Source: an uncultured Clostridia bacterium
Lineage (GTDB): Bacteria; Bacillota_A; Clostridia; Oscillospirales; Oscillospiraceae
Reading direction: 5' to 3'
Length of the DNA: 16,870 nt
Assembly: GCA_949289625.1 (NCBI GenBank)
Contig: CASEPH010000318.1
Coordinates: 1 to 16,870 of the forward strand
Made by a program: the position numbers and the translations under genes. How positions within the stretch are numbered: the stretch's first letter is position 1; every line of letters starts with the position of its first letter. Below are positions 14,876 to 16,870 of this stretch, in pieces. Under the pieces are notes generated by a model that was not told the origin of the DNA, did not search any database, and was given only the letters and a program-made list of their open reading frames with translations.

Positions 14876-14885
14876 CGTGGAACCC

Positions 14886-15404
14886 ATGATCATCAAAACC
14901 ATGTCTGAGGAAAAAGCAGTAGATCTGCTGCGGGAATGGAGCGGCAAAAACCCCAGCGCCAGAATGACCGAGGCAGAACGGATGTTCCGAACGGCCTGCG
15001 ACCGGTATGTGCTGGTGGAGGTGGAGAATCAGCAGGAGCTGAACCGGCTCTACACGCTGGAGGAGTATCTGACGGGAGGGCGAGGATTCTACCTCTATCT
15101 GCGTTGCCCCAACGATGTAGTGGCCGCCATTCGGGCTGGAAAAACCGCGCTGCCCCATTTTTTCCACCGGGCAGAGGGCCGATACAGCAGCGCTTACAGC
15201 CGGGGAACGGTAAAGATCCTGCTGGGCCTTTTGCAGGAGCAGCTGGACCGTCGCTATGACATGGGGCTGTTTATTGATATTCTGGCCCGGCAGCGGCAGC
15301 GTGCGGAACAACCGATGGAGGAAGCGTCAGTCCAAACGGGGAGACCAATCCAGGACCAGCGGGCCAATGTGACGAGTTATCGCTTCGGAGGGCAGGGCTA
15401 CTAA
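14886..15404 (+). CDS. Conserved-looking hypothetical protein, unknown function
   Basis: I do not recognise this 172-aa family. It is soluble and charged, with no signal peptide or membrane span. The body (residues 1-140) looks folded and alternates helices with aromatic strands, such as GGRGFYLYLRCPNDVVAAI (about 62-80) and TALPHFFHRAEGRYSSAYS (83-101). The C-terminal 35 residues are Gln/Arg-rich and probably disordered. The ATG at 14886 is chosen for its AAAGGAG site. It is divergent from the membrane-anchored MerR gene across a 278-bp region that holds both promoters. It lies 59 bp upstream of the alanyl-tRNA editing gene, with no terminator between (only a 5-bp GGGGC/GCCCC hairpin at 15412-15427 without a T-run), so the two are probably co-transcribed. 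Confidence 0.75.
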   Translation: MIIKTMSEEKAVDLLREWSGKNPSARMTEAERMFRTACDRYVLVEVENQQELNRLYTLEEYLTGGRGFYLYLRCPNDVVAAIRAGKTALPHFFHRAEGRYSSAYSRGTVKILLGLLQEQLDRRYDMGLFIDILARQRQRAEQPMEEASVQTGRPIQDQRANVTSYRFGGQGY

Positions 15405-15453
15405 AAGATTCGGGGCAAAGAGGCCCCAGGCGCGCAATGAAAATGATTTCTAC

Positions 15454-15459
15454 GGAGGT
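15454..15459 (+). promoter_or_regulatory. Ribosome-binding site fixing the alaX start
   Basis: GGAGGT, 4 bp before ATG 15464. It argues for that start over the in-frame ATG at 15437, which has no good site. Confidence 0.6.
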
Positions 15460-15463
15460 CTGT

Positions 15464-16612
15464 ATGGAAACGGAAAAACTCTACGATCAGGATGCCTATC
15501 TCACAACCTTTACCGCCCGGGTGGTGGATTGCAGACAGCGAAAAGACGGCTGGGCTGTGATCTTGGACAAAACCTGTTTTTATCCCGAAGGGGGCGGTCA
15601 GCCAGGTGACAGAGGGCGGCTCAACCAGATCCTGGTGACAGATACCCACGAAAAGGACGGACAGGTGCTCCACTATACAGAAGCTCCCCTGGAAATTGGC
15701 CAGGAAGTGTCTGGTGAAATCGACTGGGCCCATCGGTTTGATCTGATGCAGCAGCATACTGGGGAGCATATGGTATCCGGTGTGGTGCACCGGATCTATG
15801 GCTTTGACAATGTGGGCTTCCATATGGGAGCCGACGCGATTACTATTGACTTTTCCGGGGAATTGACGGAGCAGCAGCTGCAGGAAGTGGAGCGGGAAGT
15901 CAACGAGAGAATCTGGCAGGATGTGGCCATTCGCTGCTGGTATCCATCTCCCGAGGAACTGCAAAAGATCCCCTATCGCAGCAAAAAGGAGCTGACGGGA
16001 CGGGTGCGGATCGTGGAGGTGCCGGGGGCGGATATCTGCGCTTGCTGCGGCACTCATGTTCGTCGGACTGGAGAGATTGGGCTGGTAAAGTTTTTAAATG
16101 TGGAAAAGTTTCACAGCGGCGTCCGGGTAGAGATGCTTTCCGGCGGTAGGGCCTATGCCTATCTCAGCGACATTGTAGCCCAAAATCGCCGGGTGTCCCA
16201 GTTGCTTTCTGCCAAGGTCCGGGAGACGGCGAAAGCGGTGGAGAATCTGTCGGCAGAGCTGGAAGCCAAAAAACAACAAATTTTTGCCATGGAAAACGCC
16301 CAGTTTGCTGGGAAGGCCCAGGAACTTCAGGGAAAGGGCGATGTATTTGTCCAAATGGAGGGGCTGACGCCGGACGGGGTACGTCGGGCGGCCATCGCCA
16401 TTCAGGAGACCTGCGGCGGCCGGGCGGCGGTGTTTTCCGGGGATGAGACCAGCGGCTATAAATACGCCGTGGGACTGCCCGGCGGGGATCTTCGGGACTG
16501 GGTCAAGGAGCTCAACCGGACCCTGAACGGCCGGGGCGGCGGAAAGCCCGGATTTGTTCAGGGCTCTGTCAGTGCCAAATGGGACGAAATTGTTGCATTT
16601 ATGTCCCGATGA
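15464..16612 (+). CDS. alaX: Alanyl-tRNA editing protein AlaX (long form, with DHHA1 domain)
   Basis: A free-standing relative of the AlaRS editing domain. It hydrolyses tRNA-Ala wrongly charged with serine or glycine, protecting translation. The 382-aa product has the N-terminal barrel with FYPEGGGQPGDRG (39-51). The zinc-binding editing site follows: HTGEH (His98, His102), then CCGTH (Cys194, His198), followed by RRTGEIGLVKF. A helical, coiled-coil-like linker (about 240-290) leads to a C-terminal DHHA1-like part ending in GRGGGKPGFVQGS. There is no aminoacylation domain, so it is not a full alanyl-tRNA synthetase. The start at 15464 is favoured by GGAGGT just before it. It is probably in an operon with the preceding hypothetical gene. 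The gene ends about 50 bp before a terminator. Confidence 0.93.
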   Translation: METEKLYDQDAYLTTFTARVVDCRQRKDGWAVILDKTCFYPEGGGQPGDRGRLNQILVTDTHEKDGQVLHYTEAPLEIGQEVSGEIDWAHRFDLMQQHTGEHMVSGVVHRIYGFDNVGFHMGADAITIDFSGELTEQQLQEVEREVNERIWQDVAIRCWYPSPEELQKIPYRSKKELTGRVRIVEVPGADICACCGTHVRRTGEIGLVKFLNVEKFHSGVRVEMLSGGRAYAYLSDIVAQNRRVSQLLSAKVRETAKAVENLSAELEAKKQQIFAMENAQFAGKAQELQGKGDVFVQMEGLTPDGVRRAAIAIQETCGGRAAVFSGDETSGYKYAVGLPGGDLRDWVKELNRTLNGRGGGKPGFVQGSVSAKWDEIVAFMSR

Positions 16613-16622
16613 AGGGTTTTTC

Positions 16623-16651
16623 TTGCGGTGCTATTGGGGAAAAGCTATAAT
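16623..16651 (+). promoter_or_regulatory. Candidate promoter of the gene starting at 16713
   Basis: -35 TTGCGG (16623-16628), 17-bp spacer, perfect -10 TATAAT (16646-16651). The predicted start (near 16658) falls immediately before a terminator-like hairpin. Confidence 0.55.
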
Positions 16652-16661
16652 AAAATGCAGA

Positions 16662-16693
16662 CGGGCGGAGACGTTTGTCTCTGCCCGATTTTT
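16662..16693 (+). terminator. Terminator-like hairpin after alaX, downstream of a promoter
   Basis: An 11-bp stem with one G-T pair (16662-16672 with 16677-16687), a 4-nt loop, then five Ts (16689-16693). It ends the alaX transcript. Because a promoter-like TATAAT lies upstream, it may also sit in the leader of the next gene. Confidence 0.8.
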
Positions 16694-16712
16694 ATGGAAA
16701 GAAGGGATTTTT

Positions 16713-16870
16713 GTGGCATATATGGTCTATGAGCATACCCCGGGAGCGGAACGGGAGACCACCATCGACTTTGAGGCCCAGACTGCCCGGGTGGATATTG
16801 CACCGGGACAGTGGGCAACGGTACCGTTTTTGGAGCCGGCCCAGGTGCAGGATGGGGCTTTTTCCTTCCG
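16713..16870 (+). CDS. Unrecognised protein, N-terminal part, cut by window edge
   Basis: An open frame from GTG 16713 to the window end (52 codons). It is preceded by AGAAGGGA (about 16700-16707) at normal spacing. It begins MAYMVYEHTPGAERET, with later IAPGQWATVPFLEPA. There is no signal peptide or membrane span in the visible part, and no family I recognise. An ATG at 16694 in another frame reaches a stop after about a dozen codons and is not the start. Codon use resembles the neighbouring genes, and the frame continues past the edge. Confidence 0.65.
   Translation, partial: MAYMVYEHTPGAERETTIDFEAQTARVDIAPGQWATVPFLEPAQVQDGAFSF

Noticed and set aside
15412..15427. A possible terminator between the hypothetical gene and alaX
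   Set aside because: The stem GGGGC/GCCCC is only 5 bp and there is no T-run after it.

Overview
The window looks like a chromosomal segment from a low-to-medium GC Gram-positive anaerobe of the class Clostridia, most likely an Oscillospiraceae-type gut bacterium. The evidence is an hrcA-grpE-dnaK-dnaJ operon behind a perfect CIRCE element, a short 'monoderm-type' DnaK, several lipoboxes, AGGAGG-type ribosome sites, sigma-A promoters, and a eukaryote-like NADP isocitrate dehydrogenase. The genus is inference; no rRNA or other marker is present. There are no tRNA or rRNA genes, no insertion sequence and no CRISPR array. No stretch longer than about 280 bases lacks a gene.

Layout. (1) 1-3868, minus strand: heat-shock operon hrcA, grpE, dnaK, dnaJ (the last cut by the window edge), with one sigma-A promoter whose start point lies in the CIRCE operator. 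A perfect 11-bp stem-loop separates dnaK from dnaJ. (2) 3907-4830, minus: an unrecognised multi-pass membrane protein with its own promoter and terminator. (3) 4969-6281, plus: NADP isocitrate dehydrogenase, divergent from the membrane protein and closed by a strong terminator. (4) 6286-7718, minus: a lipoprotein with a transglutaminase-like domain on a Pro/Thr/Ser-rich stalk. (5) 7838-8002, plus: a very short Xre-type DNA-binding protein, probably a remnant. (6) 8055-10021, minus: a solitary solute-binding lipoprotein with a near-consensus promoter, but no permease or ATPase genes nearby. (7) 10112-10969, minus: prephenate dehydrogenase (tyrosine synthesis). It is divergent from (8) 11077-12366, plus: the primary sigma factor. 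(9) 12381-14685, minus: two tandem MerR-family genes, described below. (10) 14748-16612, plus: a hypothetical protein followed by an AlaX-type alanyl-tRNA editing protein. (11) 16713-end, plus: the start of an unrecognised gene.

The most unusual part is region 9. The two MerR proteins align without a gap over their first 144 residues, including a Pro-Leu-Pro motif outside the DNA-binding domain, so they are probably duplicates. One (215 aa) is soluble. The other (476 aa) continues into three predicted membrane segments and a C-terminal domain of about 160 residues that should lie outside the cell. Each gene has a promoter with the atypically long 19-bp spacer of MerR-controlled promoters, and each spacer holds a near-central inverted repeat, a different one in each case. 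Together they look like a duplicated, self-regulated circuit in which one copy has become a membrane-anchored one-component sensor. That function is inference.
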